Shown here: one piece after another, positions 52,671-62,000 of the stretch
Layout: every line of letters begins with the position of its first letter
How positions within the stretch are numbered: the first letter of the stretch is position 1
NCBI GenBank assembly: GCA_001724265.1
Contig: MEDY01000007.1
Location: 1 to 64,000 of the forward strand
DNA length: 64,000 nt
From: Rhizaria sp. SCN 62-66
Taxonomy: Eukaryota; Rhizaria, unplaced
Direction: 5' to 3'
Translations under genes and position numbers: made by a program
Notes under the pieces: model-generated
The model's input: only the letters and a program-made list of their open reading frames with translations
The model's database searches: none
Told to the model about the DNA's origin: nothing

Positions 52671-54766
52671 TGGCACCTGCTGTTGGCGTTGATACTGAGA
52701 AGGCTGTTGCTGTGGCAACTGCGAAGACAACGACGCCTGTGAGCGCGACCGCGACCGAGACTTACTGCTTACCTTTTCCGTGTGAGGGAACGTAACGCGG
52801 CGCCGCGCTCTGTCAGTCTCAGCCTGACTATGACTGTCATCGACGCTGTCGCTCGAAAACGCAGAGCGAGGGCCGCGGTGCGGGCTCGGGCTCGGGCTGT
52901 GCGCAGAGCGGCCGAGCCTGTTGGACGACACAAACACCTGGCCATTAGCAGCTGCAGAGGAGGGCCTGTTCGGAGTCTGTCCGCCAGCAACCGCAGTCGC
53001 AGCGGCAGAGTCTGCGGCCACCCGCGGCCCGCGCTTCTGCGCAAGCCGAGCCAAGCGCGGTGGCAAGCGAGCGGCGGCCGCGGCCAGGGCCTCAGCGTGC
53101 GCGCGCTCGCTCTGCGCCCACCCGCAGTCGCAGTCGGGGTCGACAGCCGTCCCGTCCTCTCTGAGCGACGCGCATGTGGCGCTATGGTCGTCGTGGACGG
53201 GCTGCGGCGGCGGCAATGCGGCGAGGTCGACATAGAATGCAACAGGAGCGGGATGGGAAGGAGATATAGGCTCACGGCTACTCGGTTGCTCAATGCTTGC
53301 ACTAAAGACTTGAGTGTTGTTGATGCTTGTCGCAGTACTTGTGTGGGGTTGCGCACGGTTGCTATTTTGGTTGCTCAGCCGACTTGGCAAGAGTGCCGCC
53401 TGTACGCCCCAAAGTGAGTCATATCCCTGGGTAGCAGTATGCCTGCTCTCTGTTGCTCTCAAGTTTGTGTGCACGTTACTACGCACGACGAAGTCATCGT
53501 TGTCATCATGACACCTAGCAGCAGAATCGCAAGTGTCAACATCATAGCCGTCTGCACCGTCAAAGTTAGTGTCACTGTAGTTGTCATTTTCCGCAGCATA
53601 CACGGTTGCAGCGGTCATGGCGCCAGGGTGATTGTTGTCGTCGCCGTTGTCGTCATCGTCCGAGTCATAGCGCGTGTCATGAGCAATATCCGGGACAGTA
53701 TCATCACTGGGAACCACAGCAACACCATCGTCATAGTCATCATCGTTGTCGCTAGCCATAACATCGTTGACAACAACAGCAACAGGAACAGCGCAATTTG
53801 TTGTCACAGCGCTGGCATCAACGAACGGCACTGTATCAGTGATATGGGCAGCAACAGGGACGGCTGGAGTTGTAGCTGCAGGAGCAGTGGTGATAACACC
53901 AGAAGTTGTGGCGTTGGCACTGGCGCGCGAAGGCGTTGGGGGCGCAATGCGAGTTGATTGGTTGCGGTTGCTGCCACCAGAAAACGCAGCTGCGACAGGT
54001 AACAGCGGAGTGTTTGAGATAGAAGCAGTAGCGATCGTCGGACTAGCATTGTGAACGACTGCAGTTGCTGTTGTGGATGCAGTTGCTGTTGACGTGGGAC
54101 GAAGCCTGTTGCTCCCGCCGCTGCAACTGGTAGATAGACTGGGGACAGTCACTGCAGCGTTTGCGCTGGGATCATGCGCTGCTAAGCCTGCGCTGAAGCT
54201 TGCGTTGACGCCTGTGTTGTCTGCGTCTGTGAAGTGGGCACGCGTCACGGTTAACACAACACGAGACTGCGGACCAGCGTTTTCGCTCTTCAGCACAGCC
54301 TCCACAGACACAGAATCCTGCTCGCTACTGGCGCCAGAGAAGCTCGAGCTGCCAGGGGCGGGGTCTGAGCAGCAGAGCTCGACAGCTGTTGCGAGACTGA
54401 TGTGGTGGGTGCTCACGACCGAAGCGTCGTGCGAGATAGTGACTGTGAGCGAGGATCCGGCAGGAAGAGTGGTCCACGGAATAGAATTGTCGTCAAAAGG
54501 AAGCTTGATGGGAACAGAGAGCTTTGAAGGTGTGTTGTGCGTCGCGGAAGCGAGGGGGAGTGGTGGCTGGGAAGGAACGTCTAGTTGCGCTTCCAAACGC
54601 CACAAACCGTTCTTGCTCTCACCACCAAACCTATAGAAAACAATTATCATCGAAAACAAAAAGTATTAGCTGAAAGCTTCCCTATTCTTAAATATACATC
54701 AACGCCGGCTTATTTGGAGACGTACTGGTAGCTTAGAGAGAGTAGGTTACAGAACAACGAAGTCAT
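46482..54766 (-). CDS. Giant CLASP-type TOG domain / coiled-coil protein
   Basis: TOG domains bind tubulin and regulate microtubule growth. The main exon is 46482-54630; the simplest 5' exon is 54726-54766 with a gtacgt donor, giving 2729 residues, but the 5' end is contested (see finding). The N-terminal 100 residues look C2-like. At about 860-1125 is a HEAT-repeat block like the CLASP N-terminal TOG domain: an initial W-R-A-R-L-D-A-L helix, DSRSQIPKTAATAITAIAAA, ADDLLPALIALSASTTKVLA, and ARGVLYRAWRRWPGEAERVF. A long coiled coil follows in the last third (about 1790-2000). Ser/Thr/Asn-rich disorder, basic RSRSRS runs and a Gln14 tract fill the rest. CLASPs usually have several TOGs and no C2-like start, so the architecture is unusual. 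A microtubule or basal-body role is inferred. Gene models with upstream exons would extend it to about 54980. Confidence 0.72.
52629..52670 (-). repeat. CAG/CAA microsatellite encoding Gln14
   Basis: Fourteen consecutive glutamine codons, mostly CAG, lie inside the TOG gene, flanked by further short glutamine runs. On the plus strand it appears as a CTG tract. Such tracts expand and contract easily, so length is likely polymorphic. Confidence 0.9.
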
Positions 54767-55460
54767 CGAGGTCCTGACCTTCCTGCGAAGTAAGTTCTGG
54801 GTTGTATACGAGGACTCTCAGACTATTAAAAGAAAAAAGAAAGGAAAGTGCCATGACCAAAAGGAAAATTCAGCTAACATTTTAATTGCACGAATGAATA
54901 CAGAGATCCGACTTCAAGTCTAACGGACTTCACTCGACCCCAACCCTTGTCTTCCAACGGCTAGAAACGTGTCGAAACATCACTTTCAGCTAAATTATCA
55001 TGTCAACTGCACTGGAATGATACATCGCATTATGAACCACATGGGCAATACTGTCTATATAATAAACCACGGTTTTATTCGCTAATAGTACATGCTACAG
55101 AGATATAACATGAAAAACGCAGTTGGGCCTGAGCTGCCAAACACTTGAACTTGGCACACTATCACGGCTTGCGAGTCAAAACTGGCCATAGCAGCTACAA
55201 AACCTATTACTAAATAACAATTAGATGCGATTGTGTCTACACCACACGATCCTCCCGCACATAATACAAACACCTTGTGGGTTTAACTGGCGACGCCATT
55301 GCTGAGGTGACGCGGCGAATACGTCTTAAGCCAACCTACATCAACGATTCACAATCACACGGAAAAAGCATCACACGACCAGCTGACAATCTAGCAGCGA
55401 CGCATGTGCAGCATTGCATATGATCACATCACGCCAGAATTGTTGATAAACAAGACATGT
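54767..55460. other. 5' region of the TOG gene and 3' flank of the PH-like gene
   Basis: The part at 54767-54980 may hold additional TOG-gene exons: a strong acceptor ttttaatag precedes 54822, and the frame after it encodes LRVLVYNPELTSQEGQ. The part at 54981-55460 is AT-rich spacer with the 3' flank of the minus-strand PH-like gene. No other gene is visible. Confidence 0.5.
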
Positions 55461-56321
55461 TCATGACACAGCAAGCGTGCCAGCACGCATCTTCGCGCTC
55501 GCAATCCACAAGTCGGACGCCTCTGCGTACAGATTGTGCTCAAGGACGCGCATCCACTCGCGCTTAGCGTCTTCGCGCCCACTCTTGTCGCTGCTAACTC
55601 CGGCATTCAGACTCACAGCAACACGCGCTGCAGTGACGCCCACCCCAGCCGTGGCCGTCATCGTCGCCGGCGGCGCAGTGGGGCGGATGTACACCGACCG
55701 TGACCGGCGGTCCGTGACAACAAACACGTCACTGGCCGGTCCCTTGACCACCTTACCCTCGCTCAGCCCGACCTCTTTGAGTACATCACCAGTACGCGTG
55801 CACGCGAACTGCATCACCAGGCCGTCGACGACGAGGTTGTATTTGCGGTACAGGCCCCAAGAGCCAAAGCGCGCCAAGACGGGGCCTTGCAGAGAGGCCG
55901 AGCGCGCGCCGCGGCGAAGACGCGCGAGCTGTGCGCTGCTCACCGGACCGCCCGCACCGCCGCTGCCGCCGTTGTGGTGGTTGGCGCTCGCGCTGTTGTT
56001 GCTGGGGTTGTAGCTGTAGCTGGCACTGGCGCTGTGGCGCGAGATAGAGTGCTCAGGGCGGGCGCTTACGCGACTGGGCTCGTGGTTGCCGTTGGCGCCT
56101 TGGACGTCACTGTCGTCATCGCTTTTATCGTAGTCGCTGTCAAAGTCGTCGCCTTCTCCGTCATTGTTGCGAGTGGAGAGCAGATTATTCTGGTTCTTCC
56201 AAAGCCAGAGGCGACTTGCAGCAAGAACTGTAGTGCGGGTAATGTAGGAGCGGGACTCAGGAATGAGCGCAGCAAGAAGACAGAAGAATACCGCCCATAT
56301 GAGAGCGTCGTCGAACGTCAT
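55461..56321 (-). CDS. Membrane-anchored PH-like domain protein
   Basis: The 286-residue product starts at ATG 56321 with a hydrophobic segment (DDALIWAVFFCLLAALIPE, about 3-22) that could be a signal anchor. An acidic Asp/Ser/Asn linker follows (about 50-85), then a Ser/Asn/Gly-rich region, then a beta-rich domain with a closing helix (about 145-275): FGSWGLYRKYNLVVDGLVMQF, ASDVFVVTDRRSRSVYIRP and REWMRVLEHNLY. This order of basic strands followed by an amphipathic helix with a Trp fits a PH fold that could bind phosphoinositides. The frame stays open upstream to 56465, and an acceptor-like tttcgcag precedes 36 bases (LETVHWWSCVAR) in phase with the ATG, so an upstream coding exon is possible. 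Exact function is unknown. Confidence 0.65.
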   Translation of the reverse strand: MTFDDALIWAVFFCLLAALIPESRSYITRTTVLAASRLWLWKNQNNLLSTRNNDGEGDDFDSDYDKSDDDSDVQGANGNHEPSRVSARPEHSISRHSASASYSYNPSNNSASANHHNGGSGGAGGPVSSAQLARLRRGARSASLQGPVLARFGSWGLYRKYNLVVDGLVMQFACTRTGDVLKEVGLSEGKVVKGPASDVFVVTDRRSRSVYIRPTAPPATMTATAGVGVTAARVAVSLNAGVSSDKSGREDAKREWMRVLEHNLYAEASDLWIASAKMRAGTLAVS

Positions 56322-57308
56322 GCGCGCGACACAACTCCACCAGTGGACTGTCTCAAGCTGCGAAAATTTTAAAGGATGCCAGGACAAAATATCGTGAGTT
56401 TTAGAGTGTATAATAAGAAAAGGGTATATGACAAGTAGATTCTTCATCAAAATTGCGGCTAGCATTCCACTTGTCGTTCGGAAAGCGAAGACCTATGTGT
56501 TCAAAATTCTCTCAAGATAGGAGCACGACGTCGTCAGCCAGCTGGCAGTGATGAGCGACCGTATTGTTCATATTTTGACATTGCAACACCACGCTCAGCT
56601 AATGCGTTGTTTGGCCGCGTAATATGAAAAAAATATGGTGTGACAGTCGTGATTTAACAGGGTTATGTATTGATTTGTTGTATAGGCGAACACCTAGTGC
56701 GCATATGCCTCCTGTCATACTTCCTCGCTGCAGCTGATAATAAGCGACAACAAGCAGCGACCAGAAAGTCAAACTTGAAATTTGGCAAATGGTCGCTGCC
56801 TCAGTCTCCCTCTTGTCCTGCTTCACTGAGCAAAACTTACACTGCAAACTCATCGTCACTCACAAGAGCACGTCTCAGCATTTGTGTGAGTGTAACTCTG
56901 TGACAATGCGTTTGTGTGTGCGCAAGTTGTTTGCTTTTACTGTTGCGCTATTGTTCGTGTCACATCGCTCATCTTTATCGCGCTGATCTCACAAACAAAG
57001 CTTCATATAAAAGTGAAATCAAATCACCGTTAATTGGTGATATGACTCCGAGACAACAGACGTTGAAACAGACTCAGTCGAGGCAAGGGAAACTAAAGGA
57101 ATACACTGCCCTACGCCTCACCAGTTGGAGAGGGAGCAAGGTAGCACGTACAACATTGGGTTATACTATTTTATAGCACAGTCACACGCACAAGGGTTGA
57201 TTATCATCGTTTGCGTGCCGGTGCTATTTGTTTTTAGTTGCTAGGTAACAGAACTATCTTACAGCTATGAGATGAGTGGTCGATCGTCAGATTGTTGGAT
57301 CGGATTAC
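56322..57308. other. Spacer upstream of the PH-like gene
   Basis: Almost 1 kb of AT-rich sequence lies between the start of the PH-like gene and the 3' end of the Sep15/SelM-like gene, both on the minus strand. An upstream exon of the PH-like gene could lie in it, but no donor and coding segment stand out. No RNA gene or repeat was seen. Confidence 0.5.
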
Positions 57309-58214
57309 TTAGAGTTCGCTCTTGTCCGCACCGGCCTCGGCCGCGAGCTTGGCGGCGTGCTCGGCCAGGAACGCGGCCTCTTCCTCGGCCTCAATCCTGG
57401 CGCGCTCCTCGTGGCGGCGGGTCGCCTCGGCGGCCTCCTCTGCGTCCTTCTTCTCTTTCTCGATCACGAATGCGGCAAACTCCTCGGCGGCCTTGGCGCG
57501 CTCGGCCTCGGTCGGCACGGGCGCGCTGGGGTCCGCCAGCACCGAGTCCATGTCGAAGGGGCGGTTCGACGGGCGGTCGTCGTCCGACTCGTTGATCTCA
57601 GGGACGACGCCCTCGATCGGGTCGGCGACCTTGGTGGCGCCAAACTTGGCAAAGAGCTCGGTGATCTCCTCCGCAGTCGTCGCAGAGGAGAGCGGGACGG
57701 TCACAACGGACTTCTTGGGGTCGTAGTAGGTCGGGTCGGTGCGGAGGTTAGCGAGGCGCGCGAGCATGTTCTCCACTGTCATCACCTTAGGGTCGATGAC
57801 GTGGTTCGCGCGGTCCTCGGCAGACTCGAAGAAGAGAATGCGGGGGAAGCCGCCGACGAGGTTGATGGTGAGGTTGTCGTAGAACGCGGCCGACTCGCGG
57901 ATGAAGGAGCGGGCGCCGACGAACTTCTTGCGGAGCTGGCACGAGTTTTCGGCCAGGAAGAGCACGTAGGGGTGCGGCGACGACGGGGCCGCAACGGCGA
58001 CAACGGTCTCGGGCGCAACGGGGTCGACGAAGTCGTCTTCAATGTCGGGCATCGCGCCCTGGAACGGGTCCGCGTTGAGCACGGCGTTGGACATGCCGTC
58101 AGTGCCGGCGGCTGCGGCGAGGTCGGAGGCCGTCGCGACGGAGCCGACGGTGGCGAGCACGGCCGCGAACGCGAAGGCGCAGAGGGCCAGGAGCAGGGTG
58201 CGGGAGAGACGCAT
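57309..58214 (-). CDS. Sep15/SelM-family thioredoxin-like ER protein, cysteine form
   Basis: Sep15 and SelM are small ER redox proteins; Sep15 assists glycoprotein quality control. The 301-residue product starts at ATG 58214 with a signal peptide (LSRTLLLALCAFAFAAVLATVGSVATA). The family domain covers about 80-195: ENSCQLRKKFVGARSFIRES, AFYDNLTINLVGGFPRILFFES, and VPLSSATTAEEITELFAKFG, the last matching the SelM strand-helix end. In SelM the motif is C-G-G-U-Q-L; here the residue before Q-L is Cys and the first cysteine is absent, so it is a single-Cys homologue. The C-terminal third is an acidic then Glu/Ala-rich coiled coil, absent from the short animal proteins, and the chain ends KSEL, which may work as a KDEL-like ER retrieval signal. 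It is divergent from the DDT/WHIM gene. The family assignment is by motif, without a database search. Confidence 0.72.
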   Translation of the reverse strand: MRLSRTLLLALCAFAFAAVLATVGSVATASDLAAAAGTDGMSNAVLNADPFQGAMPDIEDDFVDPVAPETVVAVAAPSSPHPYVLFLAENSCQLRKKFVGARSFIRESAAFYDNLTINLVGGFPRILFFESAEDRANHVIDPKVMTVENMLARLANLRTDPTYYDPKKSVVTVPLSSATTAEEITELFAKFGATKVADPIEGVVPEINESDDDRPSNRPFDMDSVLADPSAPVPTEAERAKAAEEFAAFVIEKEKKDAEEAAEATRRHEERARIEAEEEAAFLAEHAAKLAAEAGADKSEL

Positions 58215-59061
58215 GAAAGCTTTACTCTGTGCGAGAGGGAAATCAGGCGAATGCAGCGTCGACATGAAGAAGTGGGTAAGACAGGGGGCAGAGATGGAGT
58301 GGGCACGTTCGCGAAACTGGGAGAAAACCAGGGTTCAAATCCGCCCGAAATGCACATGAAAACTGATAGAATACGCAATATCTAAAATAAATACATAATC
58401 TATGAAGCACTTATAATAAGAATTCTATCGCTTCACCGCTATACGGATCGATTTTAGCAACGCGAGCATGGCTTTTAGTTAACCATCGAAGGCTCCCGGC
58501 GTTCGAGCTTCGAGCGACGTGTCTTGTGGCTCGAGGCGTGACTCAGCCTCTGTCCAGCCACAAACGCGTTTTGGAGTGAAACGCCGCACTAAACAAAGGA
58601 TATCTCGACAATATAGATGTAAACGCAAATTAAATTTGGATATAATATGTGACATAAAAGAACATATAATATATCATGCTATCTGATCCGCCGGCATTTG
58701 TTACAAGTCGGTATATTCGCATATATGGCTGAAATGCCGGTTTTGCTGTGGGCAGGTGCGATCGGACCCGTTTTCGCGCGGTCCCTTTGGTCCGGCGAGC
58801 TGCTCTCTCACTCAGTCTCACCCTCTCCATCCGCAGTCTCTGGGCGGGAGCTAGCATCCGTCTGTGCGAATGAAATCGTATTTCTGACATTGATTTCGTG
58901 ATTTCAGCCCGGGGAATATATCCCCACATATTTTTCAGCTGATCTGTTGCCACGGAATCACCCCAACGAAAGTCGTCTTTATCGCCCTTCCCGCGCGCTG
59001 CCCTCCTCGCTATCTCATCACCCTCGCTCTCCACCCTACTTTCCCACCGCAGCTCTGCCTC
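58215..59061. promoter_or_regulatory. Divergent promoter region for the Sep15/SelM-like and DDT/WHIM genes
   Basis: These 847 bases lie between outward-facing starts. An inverted repeat CCGGCATTT (58691-58699) and AAATGCCGG (58732-58740) is perfect over nine bases. GGGGAATATATCCCC (58911-58925) places a TATA-like core inside a short hairpin, about 140 bases before the ATG, a spacing like those at 17855 and 41734. Confidence 0.45.
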
Positions 59062-62000
59062 ATGTCCTTTGACTCTGGGGCAGGCGCTGCGCTTCCCAGC
59101 GCCCCTCTTACTTCCCCTACCCTCATGACCGACTCGCAGAGCTCTGGCGCACCTGCTAGAGTCACTGCTCATGGCGGCAGTGGTGTCCCGACCAACAACA
59201 GCGATAGTCGCGGCGTTGTCTCATTCTCTCTCAACTCATCAGGCGCTGCCCCCCCGGTTGGTCCCTTTGCCGCCGGCACGTTTGCGTCCATGGAGGCTGC
59301 CAGCATCGGTCAGACTGCCTCGCTGTCTGATGCCACTGCTGCTGCCGCTGCTGCTGCGGCTGCCGCTGCGTCCTCGTCATCCTCATCGTCATTGTTACAG
59401 CAGAGCGCGCCGCTCCGGCTGGTGATGACCGACTCATCCGCCCCTGCCGCTGCTGCTTCGGCATCCGCGCCTGCGCCCGTACGTTCACAAACAGGCATCA
59501 CCTGACAAAGCATATCTACCATGACAGAGTCAACTCTTCTTTGACGAGTTCAAAGAGTGTTTTCACACATTCTATTTCATTTCGCACGCGTATTCCTCAC
59601 AGCAACCCAATCTACCATATCTCATATTCTCTTTCCGCATATGCTACGCATATGCTATGCTTTTTCTTTGTTTTTCTCGTTCGCTTCGCCAGGCCGCACC
59701 GAAGCGGCCGCGCGCCAAGAAGGTCCGCAGCGCGGCTTCGCTGTGGTACGTGCGTCCGTTCCCCTTCTCGCACCCCGCACCGCCGCTGTCGACCGAGGCC
59801 GTGCGCACAGCGGAGCAGCTGCAGCAGTGGGCGGCCTGGGTGCAGCCGATGTGGCGCTCCATCCGCGCCGCCTCGCTGCTGGAGCGCGGCCTTGTGCTCG
59901 GCGGGGCCGGCGCCGGCGTCGGCTCCGCGGGCGCCGCTGGCCAGGCCGCGGGCGCGCACGGCGGCGCCAAGGGCGCGGGCACCAAGCGCGGCCGCGCCGG
60001 CACCCACGCTGCGGGCGCGGGCACCGAAGATGGCGACGGCGCGGGCGCGGGCGCTGGAGGCGCCGCCGCGGGCCCCGGCCGCGGGCGCGGGCGGCGCGGC
60101 GCGGCGGGCAAGAGCGGCGACGGTGACGCGGCCGGCGCGGGCGGCGGCGGCGCCGTGGACGACTTCTCGCTGCCGCTGTGGTACAAGGCGCGGCCACCGA
60201 CCGGCAGCGCGGCGCTGTTTAACCGCCAGGTCGCAGTGTACGCACACATCCCCGTGCTGCTGATGACGTGGGACGTCTTCGTGCGCTTCGGGCCGCGCTT
60301 CCTCGACTCTAACCAGGTGCGTCGCATCACAAACGAGCTGAATAACACATTTAATGTCATATCTATTCTACTTACTCACACCCTTTTTTTTCTGTGTTGT
60401 GTACTGTTAATATTTAATATCATCGTCTGTTTAGGAGTTGCCGGCGCATTACTTCGCCTTTGACCGCCTCGTCGAGGCCTTTTACCAATTCCCGCGCACG
60501 CACCTGCTGGACCTCGTCTTCACCACGCTGCTGCGGCTTACCTTCAAGGAGCCCCCCAAGCGCTCGGGCAAGAAGGCCCAGGCCGCGCGCGAGGCACGCG
60601 AGGCCGCCGCGGCCGCCAGCGCAAAGGCCGCCGCTGAGGCCGAGGTGGCGGCGGAGGCTGACGCCAAGAACAAGGCTCTTGGCGGCGGCCGCATCCGGCG
60701 CGCCGCCGCGGCCGCCGCCGAGGCCGCCGCAGCTGCCGCTGCCGCCGCCGCCGCTGCGGCCGCTGCGGGCGGCGACGATGACGACGGCGATGACGACGAC
60801 AACGACGACGACGGCGACGGCGACGCTGACGCCGACACTGACGCCGCGGCCGGCTCCGACGCCCGCGCCCATGTCAACGCGGCCGCCTCGGTGACCGTGC
60901 TGAGCTGGCAAGAGGTGCTTCGCCGCAAGCTGGTCGAGGGTCGCCGGGCCAAGTTCCGCCTGCCGACTGTGCGCGCGCAGGCGAGCGGCGACGTGGAGCG
61001 CACTGAGGGCATGATGACGCTCGACGGCGCGTTCGACTCGTTCGCTGACGTCACGGCCCTGCTCGCCGTGGGTGACTTCTACCAGCTGCCGATCGCGCGC
61101 CGGCTCGACGTGCTGCGCGTCGTGCTTCGCTGGGCGCTCACCTCGCGCTTCATGCGCGGGACCATGGACGTCGCCGTCGACACGCAGGAGGACGCGCGGT
61201 ACGTTAGCAACATACGCAAAAAAAAAAAACACCTGTTGCATGTTGCATCTTATGTTTATTGTTGTTTATTTTTGTTTTCGTTTGCTCGCTCACTCTTTCA
61301 AACTCTTTGATCCTGACTTTTCTTTCGCTCTCAGCAAGCTCGCGTGGCGCCAGCGCACCGACGCCAACGCGGCGAACAAGGCCACCGCGCGCGAGATGGC
61401 CAAGGTGGCTCCCGTGCTTGTCGACATGGTCGACTGGGTCGCGTCCCACGTCGAGAACACCCCACTGACCCTGCCCACGGAGGCTGTCGCCGCCGTCGCC
61501 GCCACCGCGACCGCCGCGACCGAGGCCGCCGCCGCGGTTGACGCGGCTGTGGCCAACTCTGCCGTCGCCACGGCCGCCGCCGAGGCTGCCACCGCGGCCG
61601 CCGCGAAGGCTGCCACCGAGGGCGACGCCGCTGTCGCCGCCGCCGCCCCCGTCACGGCCGCCGCCGCCGCCGCTGCCTCCGCCGCCGCCGCGCATCAGAA
61701 GGCCGCGCGCGACGCCGCCGCCGCCGCCTCTGCGCTGGCCGCCGCGACCGCCGCGGCGCCCATGCACCCATACACGACGCCCCCCTTAGACCCCGCCGAG
61801 TGGGTGCCTCGCCTCCCGGCCGAGCCCGTGTCCGTGCCCGGCGCCGCCGCGGCGGTGACGCCCGCGCTCGCGACCCGCGCCGCCACTGCGGCGCGCTGGG
61901 CCGAGGCCGGCGCGAGCGCGATGACCGCGGCCGAGGCCGTGGCGGCGGCGGCGCGCGACGCGGCGCTCGAGGCCGTGCTGCGGCGTAACACTACCAAGGC

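Noticed and set aside
58328-58345. tRNA B-box-like GGTTCAAATCC
   Set aside because: The flanking bases do not form a five-pair T stem and no A box or cloverleaf lies upstream.
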